Source of the DNA: Rhodospirillaceae bacterium
GTDB lineage: Bacteria; Pseudomonadota; Alphaproteobacteria; Rhodospirillales; Magnetovibrionaceae
Direction of reading: 5' to 3'
Length of the DNA stretch: 28,623 bases
Assembly (NCBI GenBank): GCA_029883045.1
Contig: JAOUJU010000001.1
Coordinates: 1 to 28,623 of the forward strand
This document shows positions 7,307-13,431 of the stretch, piece after piece. Positions within the stretch are counted from its first letter, which is position 1. Every line of letters begins with the position of its first letter. The notes below the pieces were generated by a model. It was not told the origin of the DNA. It was given only the letters and a program-made list of their open reading frames with translations, and ran no database searches. The position numbers and the translations under genes are program-made.

Positions 7307-7543
7307 GGTATAAATTTATCCTTTTAGTAAAACTTTAAAAGTACCGACGATAAATGTAACGTAATGTTAATCATGGAATAAACCCCGCATAGCGGCGCGT
7401 TATCCGACTGAATAAACAAGCCGGGCGCCCAAACCCGCCGCCGTCCAGGTACCGCCCGCCCCACGGGCTACCGCGCCCGAAAAAAGCAGAAAAAAATACA
7501 AGCCGCCCCAAAAAAAAATACCAAAAGACAAAAAAAAGGACAA

Positions 7544-7578
7544 AAAAAAACGACGGTAATAAAAACCGTCGTTTTTTT
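7544..7578. terminator. Bidirectional intrinsic terminator
   Basis: AACGACGGT and ACCGTCGTT pair around an AATAAAA loop, with runs of A on the left and T on the right. The structure can end transcription in both directions. It insulates the leftward operon from the att/integrase region. Confidence 0.75.
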
Positions 7579-7587
7579 GGGTGCCCG

Positions 7588-7598
7588 TTGTGGTGCCC
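7588..7598 (+). repeat. Integrase arm-type site candidate 1
   Basis: TTGTGGTGCCC, 56 bases left of the tRNA-derived core. A shorter copy, GGTGCCC (7580-7586), precedes it. The same 11-mer occurs inverted at 7615-7625 and direct at 7849-7859. Confidence 0.55.
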
Positions 7599-7614
7599 CT
7601 TCATTTTTCCGATA

Positions 7615-7625
7615 GGGCACCACAA
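7615..7625 (-). repeat. Integrase arm-type site candidate 2 (inverted)
   Basis: Reverse complement of TTGTGGTGCCC, 29 bases left of the core. With 7588-7598 it forms an inverted pair, which could also fold as a hairpin in RNA. Placement close to the core is typical of lambda-family arm sites. Confidence 0.55.
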
Positions 7626-7653
7626 GCTAAGTTACTGAATAATCGGGCTAATT

Positions 7654-7700
7654 TGGTGCCGGCAAAAGGAGTCGAACCCTTGACCTACTGATTACAAGTC
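7654..7700 (-). other. attP core: 3' half of tRNA-Thr(UGU)
   Basis: The minus strand reads as the 3' part of a tRNA: anticodon loop C-T-TGT-A-A, its 3' stem, variable loop, a T arm with loop TTCGACT, acceptor strand TGCCGGC, discriminator A and CCA. It agrees with gammaproteobacterial tRNA-Thr(UGU). Identity stops abruptly at 7700, inside the 5' side of the anticodon stem, and no D arm follows. Half a tRNA beside an integrase gene is the signature of an attachment site: integration would replace the 3' end of the host tRNA with an identical copy. Phage genes on both sides make this attP rather than attL or attR. Confidence 0.85.
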
Positions 7701-7791
7701 TAAAAGCGCCAGTTTTGGGCCGTTCCCGCCCGTTTTTCTCAGTCCTTAAAACGTTTGTAACTTGCTGTATTATATATTGTAATAACGTCCG

Positions 7792-7811
7792 TCGGTTCCT
7801 TTCGGTTCCTT
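7792..7811 (+). repeat. Tandem 10-base repeat right of the att core
   Basis: Two perfect head-to-tail copies of TCGGTTCCTT, with a looser third copy (TTGGTTCCTC) at 7838-7847. They lie between the core and the integrase start and may be integrase, excisionase or IHF-associated sites. They do not match the TTGTGGTGCCC arm repeat. Confidence 0.4.
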
Positions 7812-7848
7812 GGCGCGTTTCTGGAGCCGTTCGTATTTTGGTTCCTCT

Positions 7849-7859
7849 TTGTGGTGCCC
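7849..7859 (+). repeat. Integrase arm-type site candidate 3
   Basis: Third exact copy of TTGTGGTGCCC, about 150 bases right of the core, so the repeat brackets attP on both sides. Confidence 0.55.
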
Positions 7860-7958
7860 GCCCCTTTTTTGCCTGTTTTACCGATAGAGAGACAGTCGAA
7901 CTAATGTTATTATTACAATCAGTAAACAATAAAACAAGTTTAAAAAAGGGGCCGTATT

Positions 7959-9230
7959 ATGAAGTTTACCGACGCCTATATACGAGGCATTAAACCGACC
8001 GATAAACGTTTCGTTATCACTGAACCGGGGGGGTTATCTGTTCGCGTTTACCCGACCGGCTCGAAAGTCTTTTATTACATTTATAGAGATATTTTTACTA
8101 ACACTAAAAAATACGAGAAAATCGGCGCGGTCGGTATTACCTCGCTCGGCGACGCTCGAAAACAATGTACAGCATTGCGAAACCTTCGCGACCAGGGCGT
8201 ACAAATTAAAAAACAAGCCGCCGGAAAAGCCCCGAGCGGTGCCACGTTCGGCGACCTAGTCGAAGCCTATTTAACCTCACTCGACGAGCGGGGCGCCTCT
8301 TCGGCGGCCGGATATCGAACCGCTTTTACTAATTCGATTTATCCGCTTATCCCGCCGCGAAAGCTTGTAACTCAAGTAACCCCCGACGACGTCGCGAAAG
8401 TAATTTCGCAAAAAATCCAGAAAGGCGCGTTAACCCAAGCAAACCGCACGCGTTCAATGCTGGCCGCCGCGTTCGCTTTTGGCATCAAATACGACCACGA
8501 CCCGAAATACTACGGGCGCGGCGCGGTGTTTAAAATACAGACAAACCCCGTCGAAGTTATCCGAAAACAAACCGACGGCGAGGAAGCGCGAAACCGAGTA
8601 TTAAGCAAACACGAATTAAAATACCATTTTGAAAATATGCCTATTTCAGGTTATGGGACGATACATCGTTTAATGGTACTTTTAGGCGGACAGCGCTATA
8701 TAGATATCGCGTCGGCGAAAGTGGCCGATATCGACCGCGAAAAAAACGTATACGACCCGTCGCGCGCTTCAAAAAAGAACCAGCGCGTTAACGTGTTGCC
8801 GTTGTCGCCCTGGTCGCTTCGAATTATCGACGAATGGTTACGGGTTCGCCGCTCGGACTCTGAATACCTTTTTCCTGCTCGCCCGGACGCCCGCCCGTCG
8901 AAAAACTCTAAGCCGTGGCTAACCGTCGACGGTAGCGCCCGCGCAAAAGCGGCCCTCGTAAAAACCGACCCCGCCGCTAATATAATCGACCCTTATAAAA
9001 TAATGGATTTAAGGCGAACGGTTAAAACGTTTATGGGCGAAGCCGACGACGCGCTCGGGGACGATTACCATATAACGAATGAAAATAAAGACCTTTTACA
9101 AAATCACAATTTAGCGCAAAACGTAAGCGCGAAACATTACGACCGGCATAATTACATAAAACCCAAACGGCAAACGCTCGAAACATGGGAAAAGTTTTTA
9201 ACCGATATCGTTAAAATTAAGCCTTGGTAA
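7959..9230 (+). CDS. int: Tyrosine-type site-specific integrase
   Basis: 423 residues, the usual length of P4-type integrases. An N-terminal arm-DNA-binding domain (about 3-90, DUF4102 type) is followed by a SAM-like core-binding domain (about 95-180) and a catalytic domain. Catalytic residues that can be seen are Arg246 (G-G-Q-R), a Lys near 272, Arg352 in M-D-L-R-R-T, His383 and the nucleophile Tyr394 (K-H-Y-D-R). The position normally His in H-D-L-R-R-T is Met349, an unusual change. It lies 259 bases right of the att core with the same 11-base repeat on both sides, so it very probably acts at that site. Confidence 0.92.
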   Translation: MKFTDAYIRGIKPTDKRFVITEPGGLSVRVYPTGSKVFYYIYRDIFTNTKKYEKIGAVGITSLGDARKQCTALRNLRDQGVQIKKQAAGKAPSGATFGDLVEAYLTSLDERGASSAAGYRTAFTNSIYPLIPPRKLVTQVTPDDVAKVISQKIQKGALTQANRTRSMLAAAFAFGIKYDHDPKYYGRGAVFKIQTNPVEVIRKQTDGEEARNRVLSKHELKYHFENMPISGYGTIHRLMVLLGGQRYIDIASAKVADIDREKNVYDPSRASKKNQRVNVLPLSPWSLRIIDEWLRVRRSDSEYLFPARPDARPSKNSKPWLTVDGSARAKAALVKTDPAANIIDPYKIMDLRRTVKTFMGEADDALGDDYHITNENKDLLQNHNLAQNVSAKHYDRHNYIKPKRQTLETWEKFLTDIVKIKPW

Positions 9231-9236
9231 AAAAGG

Positions 9237-9256
9237 AAGGGGGCCGACGCCCCCTT
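9237..9256. terminator. Convergent terminator between integrase and AlpA-like gene
   Basis: AAGGGGGC and GCCCCCTT pair around a CGAC loop. On the minus strand the stem is followed by TTCC and a T run, on the plus strand by an AT-rich stretch. It serves the two genes that meet here, and overlaps the stop codon of the leftward one. Confidence 0.7.
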
Positions 9257-9470
9257 ATATTATCCCGTCGCGTATATACCTATCTATCGCCGACGCCGGC
9301 CATAACCCGCCCCCGCTCGGATGTTGCGCGGGAAACTTCCCAAGCTTTAAAAGTCTATATATTTTAGTCCGTTTAAAACCGACTAAAAACTCGACCTCGT
9401 CGATATGTAAATTACGATCAATACCGCCCGGCGTCGAAACCGTCGTCGCGGTCGTCTCTGAATTGTTCAA
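9255..9470 (-). CDS. AlpA-family regulator, possible excisionase
   Basis: 71 residues. The C-terminal 50 form the AlpA/MerR-like winged helix: L-H-I-D-E-V-E-F-L-V-G-F, then R-T-K-I-Y-R-L-L-K-L-G-K-F-P, then W-P-A-S-A-I-D-R-Y-I. AlpA proteins activate integrase genes or act as recombination directionality factors. The start is TTG with a strong GGAGG seven bases ahead. It faces the integrase gene tail to tail, as excisionase-like regulators often do. The first 20 residues are unstructured and rich in Thr and Ser. Confidence 0.8.
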   Translation of the reverse strand: MNNSETTATTVSTPGGIDRNLHIDEVEFLVGFKRTKIYRLLKLGKFPAQHPSGGGLWPASAIDRYIRDGII

Positions 9471-9526
9471 CGTTAAACCTCCCGATAATATTAATTATCC
9501 GTCGGCTTCCCTTCCCACTTTAACGA

Positions 9527-9925
9527 CTACAAGTTACACCATTTATTTTTATTATTCGGTTTATATGGTCGCGCGACTTGCGCGGCGGTCAATATATCCG
9601 CCAGCGATTGCCCTTTTATGAATACGTCGGCAACAAAACGCCCCCCGAAACTACCTTGTTTAACATTGTCGATAGTAACGCCGCCGCCTTTCAGGGCTTC
9701 CCCCGTCAGGCGGGCCGCTACTTTCGCCGCCGTTCGTTCGCATAAATCCCGCGCCCTTAGTTCGGGCGTGTCGATAGCATTTACGCGAACCTTAATAACC
9801 ATTTCAACGCCCGGCCATACAAACGCGCGCGCTTCGAACGTGTCGCCGTCTATAACGCGCATTACTTCAACGTTGAACGGCCCGTAATGATTGCCCCCGC
9901 TCGACGCGGTGACGCTGAAAAACAA
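9527..9925 (-). CDS. Thermonuclease (SNase)-like protein, probably secreted
   Basis: 132 residues from a TTG at 9925. It has the staphylococcal nuclease plan: V-I-D-G-D-T-F, then V-R-V-N-A-I-D-T-P-E-L, where the family's catalytic Arg and Glu and calcium-binding Asp lie, then G-R-F-V-A-D-V-F-I near 94-102. Upstream in the same frame the codons spell K-R-Y-R-L-V-G-A-V-A-L-L-F-F-S-V-T-A, a convincing signal peptide, but no ATG, GTG or TTG opens it. An ATG with a good AGAGG site lies at 9974 but in another frame. Removing one T from a five-T run would join the two. So the true start is uncertain: a frameshift, a miscalled run, or an ATT start at 9961-9964. The enzyme would degrade DNA or RNA outside the cytoplasm. 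Confidence 0.75.
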   Translation of the reverse strand: MFFSVTASSGGNHYGPFNVEVMRVIDGDTFEARAFVWPGVEMVIKVRVNAIDTPELRARDLCERTAAKVAARLTGEALKGGGVTIDNVKQGSFGGRFVADVFIKGQSLADILTAAQVARPYKPNNKNKWCNL

Positions 9926-9942
9926 AAGCGCAACCGCGCCGA

Positions 9943-10248
9943 CTAATCTATAACGTTTAATAATAAAAACTCATGAACCTCTTTTGATATGACGCCGCGC
10001 AATGATTGCGCCCCGGCATATTCACGCGCTAACGCGGTTAAACGATTTACGAAAGCCGCCGTTACATGGCCTTTTATATCCGCGTCCTTTAAAGGGCATT
10101 CGATAGGTATTGACCACGTCGCCGGAGTCGTCGAAAAGTGCGGGCATGGCGGCAACGCGTATACCTGGCAGTCTTCGCAGCTATTTAAAATATATTTTTT
10201 TCGCCTTATCGTATTTATTTTAACTTGCCTCGCCCTATACGCCGACAA
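9943..10248 (-). CDS. Hypothetical protein with Cys/His cluster
   Basis: 101 residues from a TTG start inside the end of the gene before it (14-base overlap). A small cluster C-E-D-C at about 24-27 followed by P-C-P-H-F at about 34-38 looks like a zinc knuckle. The N-terminus is basic. The C-terminal half is helical. No family recognised. Its 3' end overlaps the presumed start region of the nuclease gene. Confidence 0.5.
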   Translation of the reverse strand: MSAYRARQVKINTIRRKKYILNSCEDCQVYALPPCPHFSTTPATWSIPIECPLKDADIKGHVTAAFVNRLTALAREYAGAQSLRGVISKEVHEFLLLNVID

Positions 10249-10600
10249 GCAACGGCGACGGCTTCGGTATTATCGCCGAAATAGGCCGCCACAAGTGCAA
10301 GCAGTGCGGGTGCGTGTTGACATACTCGGGGCGCGCGGGGTGAAACTGTATAACTGTGTCGGTATCATCCCAAAATAAATTTTTTATAAAGCACATTTCG
10401 GCCCAGTCCGGGCAACGGCCGACATTGTGAACAGTTATACTGACATGCTCCCAGTCCATACCGTCGGACGCGATACAAAATAGTCCGTATTCAGTGGTCA
10501 GCAGTCGATACGGTATTAGAAACGCGCCGTTATTACCCTGCATAATATCCGACCCCATTAAACCAGTGCGTATTCTGTAATCGTTCGGTACTTTAAACAA
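10235..10600 (-). CDS. Phage protein of the DUF7694-like type
   Basis: 121 residues, TTG start with an AGGGGG site eight bases upstream. The pattern matches a small phage family I recall: G-A-F-L-I-P, W-E-H-V-S, R-C-P-D-W-A-E-M, F-W-D-D, V-I-Q-F-H-P and C-L-H-L-W-R-P, ending in P-K-P-S-P-L. The conserved His, Trp and Cys suggest an enzyme or metal-binding site, but the function of this family is not known to me. It is the first gene of a leftward group that continues into the nuclease. Confidence 0.6.
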   Translation of the reverse strand: MFKVPNDYRIRTGLMGSDIMQGNNGAFLIPYRLLTTEYGLFCIASDGMDWEHVSITVHNVGRCPDWAEMCFIKNLFWDDTDTVIQFHPARPEYVNTHPHCLHLWRPISAIIPKPSPLLVGV

Positions 10601-10660
10601 TGTCGCCCCCTTGTAAATATTTTAGCTGATATGAAATTTTACTTTTTGTATTCTTATTTT

Positions 10661-10714
10661 ACTAAATGTACTTTAGTTAGCAACAATAAGTAAACTAATA
10701 TTTTAATAATTAGT
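10661..10714. promoter_or_regulatory. Two ACTAA-type dyads between divergent genes
   Basis: In the 184-base gap between leftward (10600) and rightward (10785) genes, ACTAAA and TTTAGT flank TGTAC (10661-10677), and ACTAAT and ATTAGT flank nine bases (10694-10714). The shared ACTAA half-site suggests a dimeric regulator. The surrounding DNA is very AT-rich; no promoter hexamer pair stands out. Confidence 0.4.
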
Positions 10715-10733
10715 ATAAGTTTTTATTAAAAAA

Positions 10734-10797
10734 ATGACTGAAAGGAGGTATTATTACTACTAAAGAAAACGGAAGTAATAAGAAATGGACAAGATAA
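10734..10797 (+). promoter_or_regulatory. Perfect Shine-Dalgarno with no standard start; small upstream ORFs
   Basis: AAAGGAGGT (10741-10749) is a full match to the 16S rRNA tail, yet the next ATG (10785) is 35 bases further on. The site lies inside a 9-codon ORF (10734-10763). An ATT at 10753 opens a 14-codon frame ending at 10797, across the next start. A leader peptide using an ATT start, or a stand-by ribosome site, are both possible. Confidence 0.35.
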
Positions 10798-11000
10798 AAG
10801 CGGCGGTAAGCTTGGCAGTAAATAAGATAATGGATAAACAGCGAACGCGCCTCGCCATTATTTCGGCGGCGGTGGTTATTGTGTTAGTAATTACGGGGGT
10901 TTTGGTCGGTATGTCTTATATAGTCGACAAAGCCGAAGCGCGATTATATAACAAAATAACAGAATCTATTATATCCGACACCGCCCGACACAAACATTAA
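10785..11000 (+). CDS. Small single-span membrane protein
   Basis: 71 residues. Residues 24-46 form one strong hydrophobic helix (I-I-S-A-A-V-V-I-V-L-V-I-T-G-V-L-V-G). A basic N-terminus suggests that end stays in the cytoplasm. A GGAAG site lies about 10 bases upstream of the ATG. It is a lone rightward gene next to the repressor gene, with which it converges (4-base overlap at 10997-11000), a place where phages often keep lysogeny-expressed extras. Function unknown; immunity or exclusion would be a guess. Confidence 0.55.
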   Translation: MDKIKAAVSLAVNKIMDKQRTRLAIISAAVVIVLVITGVLVGMSYIVDKAEARLYNKITESIISDTARHKH

Positions 11001-11437
11001 GCAGGCTTCGAAAGTATGTAATTTATTATATTTCGGGTCGGTTGCGGGTTTTTAGTATGCCGCCCGTAAAGCTCGGCGGCCATTGTCGCGACTAAGTCGG
11101 GGGTTATTTCTATTTTTAGTCCGGCCGCCTCTTCAAATAATAGCGTTACTATTTCGCGTAACGTCTCTTCGTCGGGCGTATCGTTAAAACCGTCGTCGCC
11201 TTCATTAAAGGCGGCGCCCTCGCCTAATATCAACCACGCGCGCCGAACCCCCGTCGCGTCGGCGATTCTTTTTAACGATCGTAAGCTTATATCCCCGTCG
11301 CACCATGACCGCGCCGTTTTTGGCGTTACCCCGAAGTCGTCCGCGATTGCCACGAAACGGCCCCGCCCTGGGGGGTATTTCAAGTCGAACGCCTTATTTA
11401 TGCGCGCAATCAGTTTTTTATTTTCCATTTCTACCAT
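10997..11437 (-). CDS. CI-like repressor, short form without peptidase domain
   Basis: 146 residues. The N-terminal half is a helix-turn-helix of the XRE/CI type: F-V-A-I-A-D-D-F-G-V-T-P-K-T-A-R-S-W, then I-S-L-R-S-L-K-R-I-A-D-A-T-G-V and W-L-I-L-G-E-G. The C-terminal part is acidic and helical and lacks the Ser-Lys S24/LexA protease that lambda CI uses for self-cleavage. It is divergent from the Cro-like gene across 344 bases, the usual immunity layout. Induction would need something other than RecA-stimulated cleavage, such as an antirepressor. A second ATG nine bases downstream is an alternative start. Confidence 0.75.
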   Translation of the reverse strand: MVEMENKKLIARINKAFDLKYPPGRGRFVAIADDFGVTPKTARSWCDGDISLRSLKRIADATGVRRAWLILGEGAAFNEGDDGFNDTPDEETLREIVTLLFEEAAGLKIEITPDLVATMAAELYGRHTKNPQPTRNIINYILSKPA

Positions 11438-11781
11438 AACTTTATAAAGACCCTCTCGCGATATTGTCGGCCTGATTAAAAAGCGCTTAATATACTTTTA
11501 CTATTTCCTATAATAACGATTATACAACTATAAATCTGTAATGTTTTGTCCTTCGATCTTACGTTTAAATCGAATTTTCTGTAACTGAATGTAAATTCTA
11601 GTTATTTCTTAGACTAATTCAAGTTTCCCGCGCGGTGCCTATAAAGCCGAAACAGTCCCCGTTAGTACCTTTCCGTTTTTTCTCGGCTTTCACTCTTTCT
11701 TTTCCCTTTTATAACAAGTATTTACAAACGGTTAAACGGCGCGTAAATATTATACTTTAAGTAAATTTACAAAGGTTAAAC
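11438..11781. promoter_or_regulatory. Divergent immunity-region control sequences
   Basis: 344 bases, AT-rich, between the repressor and the Cro-like gene. No ORF or RNA gene is apparent. The right end holds the rightward promoter and GTAAAT/ATTTAC elements. On the minus strand a TATAAT-like box occurs near 11517-11522 without a good -35, so the repressor promoter cannot be placed with certainty. Confidence 0.5.
11719..11770 (+). promoter_or_regulatory. Rightward early promoter with operator repeats
   Basis: TTTACA (11721-11726), 17 bases, then TAAATA (11744-11749). The two hexamers sit in an inverted repeat, TATTTAC and GTAAATA. A perfect 10-base palindrome GTAAATTTAC (11761-11770) follows just before the gene. 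Repeated GTAAAT half-sites over the promoter are what a CI/Cro operator would look like. Confidence 0.55.
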
Positions 11782-12051
11782 ATGACAAATCAAAACCTGT
11801 TAGCGCCCGCGAGCAATCCAGTCGCCCGCGCCGTTAAAAATATTAAAGGCGGTTATTCTGGTATCGCCCGGCTATGCGGTGTAACCCCGGCAGCGGTTAT
11901 GCGGTGGGCGTCGTCGGGTATGCCGCGCACTGAATCGACCGGCGAAACAAATTACAGTGTATTAATAGCCGCCGCCCTACCTGGGATTGTATCCGAGCAG
12001 GAATTACGCGAAAGCCGCCGATTAATCAAACTCGCATTAAAGGCCGGTTAA
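11782..12051 (+). CDS. Cro-like / YdaS-like regulator
   Basis: 89 residues. The core is a helix-turn-helix of the YdaS/Cro type: A-R-A-V-K-N-I-K-G-G-Y-S-G-I-A-R-L-C-G-V-T-P-A-A-V-M-R-W, then S-G-M-P-R-T-E-S-T-G-E-T-N-Y. First gene right of the divergent control region and overlapping the replication gene by one base (TAATG), so it is the expected Cro position. It should bind the GTAAAT-type operators and repress the repressor gene. Confidence 0.75.
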   Translation: MTNQNLLAPASNPVARAVKNIKGGYSGIARLCGVTPAAVMRWASSGMPRTESTGETNYSVLIAAALPGIVSEQELRESRRLIKLALKAG

Positions 12052-12908
12052 TGGCGCGTAAACGCATGATAGACCCGAATTACTGGGCGTCGTCGGAAAT
12101 TACCGGCCTTAGCCTGGGCGCGCGGTTGCTTTTTATTGGCTTTTGGAACTTTGCGGACGACGGCGGAGTAATGCCAGCGGATACCAAACGCTTAAAGCTT
12201 CGCGTATGGCCCGACGGCGAATTCAACTTACGCGATGTTATGCTGCAAATCGAAGAGTTATTAAAAGCGGGTTTAATTGTCGAGTATATCGCGAACGATT
12301 CGCGCATGTACTGGCAGGCGGTTAACTGGGCGGTCTATCAGAAAATCGACCGCCCCCGCTTTCAATACCCGCCGGCCGATAGCGACTGTACTTTCGACCC
12401 GCGCGGCTTACTCGACAGGAACAAAACCGCCGACCTTTTCGGCAAGCTAAAAGCTCGGCTCGATGATATTTCGACGAATAGTCGTCGAGCGCTCGACCCT
12501 AATAGAAAAGAAGAGAAAAGAAAGGAAGTAAAAATAAAAGAAATTAACAAGAATAAGAACAATAGCCCCGGCGACGGTTCCCCGATAGCGTTAAAAATCC
12601 CACTAAAAGACGGTACCGACTACGACATAACCGCCGATATGGTCGCCGAATGGGTTAGAACGTTTCCCGCCGTCGATGTTAGGCAGCAATTATCAGCGTT
12701 ACGCGAGTGGAATATAGCTACCGCGCAAATCGACAGAAAAAGCCGCCCTTTTATTTTACGACACGTTATTACCTGGCTTAGCAAACATCAAGACACCGCC
12801 CGCCGTGATGAAATAACCGCGACACGGGATAGTATCGACGCGATTAATAGGCGGTTGTATTCGGATTTAGACGAAATCGACGACCCTTTCAAAGTTAAAG
12901 GGGGTTAA
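12051..12908 (+). CDS. Replication initiation protein, O-like
   Basis: 285 residues. The N-terminal 110 residues resemble phage replisome-organiser winged helices (I-T-G-L-S-L-G-A-R-L-L-F-I-G-F-W-N-F-A-D-D-G-G-V). A lysine- and asparagine-rich linker follows (about 152-172). The C-terminal domain (about 195-250) has the W-V-R-T-F-P and F-I-L-R-H-V-I-T-W-L pattern seen in DnaT-like/replication O-like proteins. It would bind the origin and bring in the helicase loader encoded next. The linker DNA is an AT- and purine-rich tract that may be part of the origin. Confidence 0.7.
   Translation: MARKRMIDPNYWASSEITGLSLGARLLFIGFWNFADDGGVMPADTKRLKLRVWPDGEFNLRDVMLQIEELLKAGLIVEYIANDSRMYWQAVNWAVYQKIDRPRFQYPPADSDCTFDPRGLLDRNKTADLFGKLKARLDDISTNSRRALDPNRKEEKRKEVKIKEINKNKNNSPGDGSPIALKIPLKDGTDYDITADMVAEWVRTFPAVDVRQQLSALREWNIATAQIDRKSRPFILRHVITWLSKHQDTARRDEITATRDSIDAINRRLYSDLDEIDDPFKVKGG
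12465..12575. other. Candidate replication origin inside the O-like gene
   Basis: A perfect hairpin (TCGACGA, ATAG, TCGTCGA at 12471-12488) and a GAGCGCTC palindrome lead into about 70 bases that are almost all A and G on the plus strand. Lambda ori lies in the same place, inside O, with binding sites next to an AT-rich purine tract. No clear iterons are seen, so this is inference. Confidence 0.35.
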
Positions 12909-13310
12909 GTGGACGAATGGACGCCCGCTAAATTCCGCCTTTTTTGGCGCCGAATGGGTGAATTATACGGCCGCGCCTGGTATGCAAAACACGGTAGCGG
13001 GTTAGCAATGGACGGAACGATTACTAATAAGGAATGGTACGAAATGATTACAGGGTTAACAGTTGAACAAACAAAAAAAGCGCTCGATAAATGCCGCGCC
13101 GCTAACGAAACGGCCCCGCCGAGCGCTTTAACATTCCGCGCGCGCGCGAAACTCCCGTCGTTAACTGGATACGATCGCCCTAAACCCCGACCGCGTACAG
13201 AGTCGCAAAAGCGCGAAGCTAAAACCGCCGTCGAAAAAATGAAAGAAATATTAATAAATGCCAAAACTAAGACCCCGAACTATAGCGGCGCGCTATATAG
13301 AGACGAATAA
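12909..13310 (+). CDS. Replication protein P-like helicase loader
   Basis: 133 residues from a GTG immediately after the O-like stop. The segment I-T-N-K-E-W-Y-E-M-I-T-G-L-T-V-E-Q-T-K-K-A-L-D-K-C-R followed by P-P-S-A-L-T-F matches the core of phage P proteins (K-E-W-...-G-L/I-T-...-P-P-S-...-F), which load the host replicative helicase at the phage origin. It is shorter than lambda P (233 residues), lacking an N-terminal extension, and has a basic C-terminal helix. Gene order O then P supports the call. Confidence 0.65.
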   Translation: MDEWTPAKFRLFWRRMGELYGRAWYAKHGSGLAMDGTITNKEWYEMITGLTVEQTKKALDKCRAANETAPPSALTFRARAKLPSLTGYDRPKPRPRTESQKREAKTAVEKMKEILINAKTKTPNYSGALYRDE

Positions 13311-13431
13311 TAAAGAGCAACTAATTCAGGATTGCAACGAGTGGGCAAACTCTAAACAGGTTTATAAATGGGTAAAAATTTACATAGACGGATATATACG
13401 CCGCGCAAACAAAAACGAGGATGGAAAATAG
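13258..13431 (+). CDS. Small basic hypothetical protein (57 residues)
   Basis: ATG at 13258 overlaps the end of the P-like gene by 53 bases and runs to TAG at 13429-13431, overlapping the next ATG. It fills a gap of 110 bases that would otherwise be empty in a tightly packed operon. The sequence is basic, with an aromatic cluster (V-Y-K-W-V-K-I-Y-I-D-G-Y-I-R-R) in its second half. No family recognised. It is short and could be chance, but its placement and composition favour a real gene. Confidence 0.45.
   Translation: MPKLRPRTIAARYIETNNKEQLIQDCNEWANSKQVYKWVKIYIDGYIRRANKNEDGK

Larger units (their letters stand above)
7224..7958. other. Non-coding attachment and control region
   Basis: 735 bases without a convincing gene. 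From left to right it holds a dyad and the leftward promoter, an AT-rich stretch, a run-rich stretch with many A tracts, a bidirectional terminator, three TTGTGGTGCCC repeats around a tRNA-Thr 3' half (attP), two tandem TCGGTTCCTT repeats, and the integrase leader. The ORFs that can be drawn here are low-complexity. Confidence 0.7.

Noticed and set aside
7371..7625. 84-residue ORF on the minus strand
   Set aside because: Made of long F, G and R runs from A-tracts; it covers the terminator and two arm repeats, so it is not a gene.
7654..7740. Complete tRNA gene
   Set aside because: Only the 3' half is present; the sequence past 7700 does not form a D arm or the 5' acceptor strand.
7648..7993. 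Two opposing ORFs of about 93 residues over the att region
   Set aside because: They lie over the tRNA-derived core and repeats, have no family pattern and no good ribosome binding site, and one runs into the integrase start.
10785..12051. Toxin-antitoxin pair (small membrane protein with YdaS-like protein)
   Set aside because: The two are separated by the repressor gene and its control region; the YdaS-like gene fits the Cro position better.
12905..13264. 119-residue ORF opposite the P-like gene
   Set aside because: Covers the same bases as a well-supported gene and has no recognisable features.
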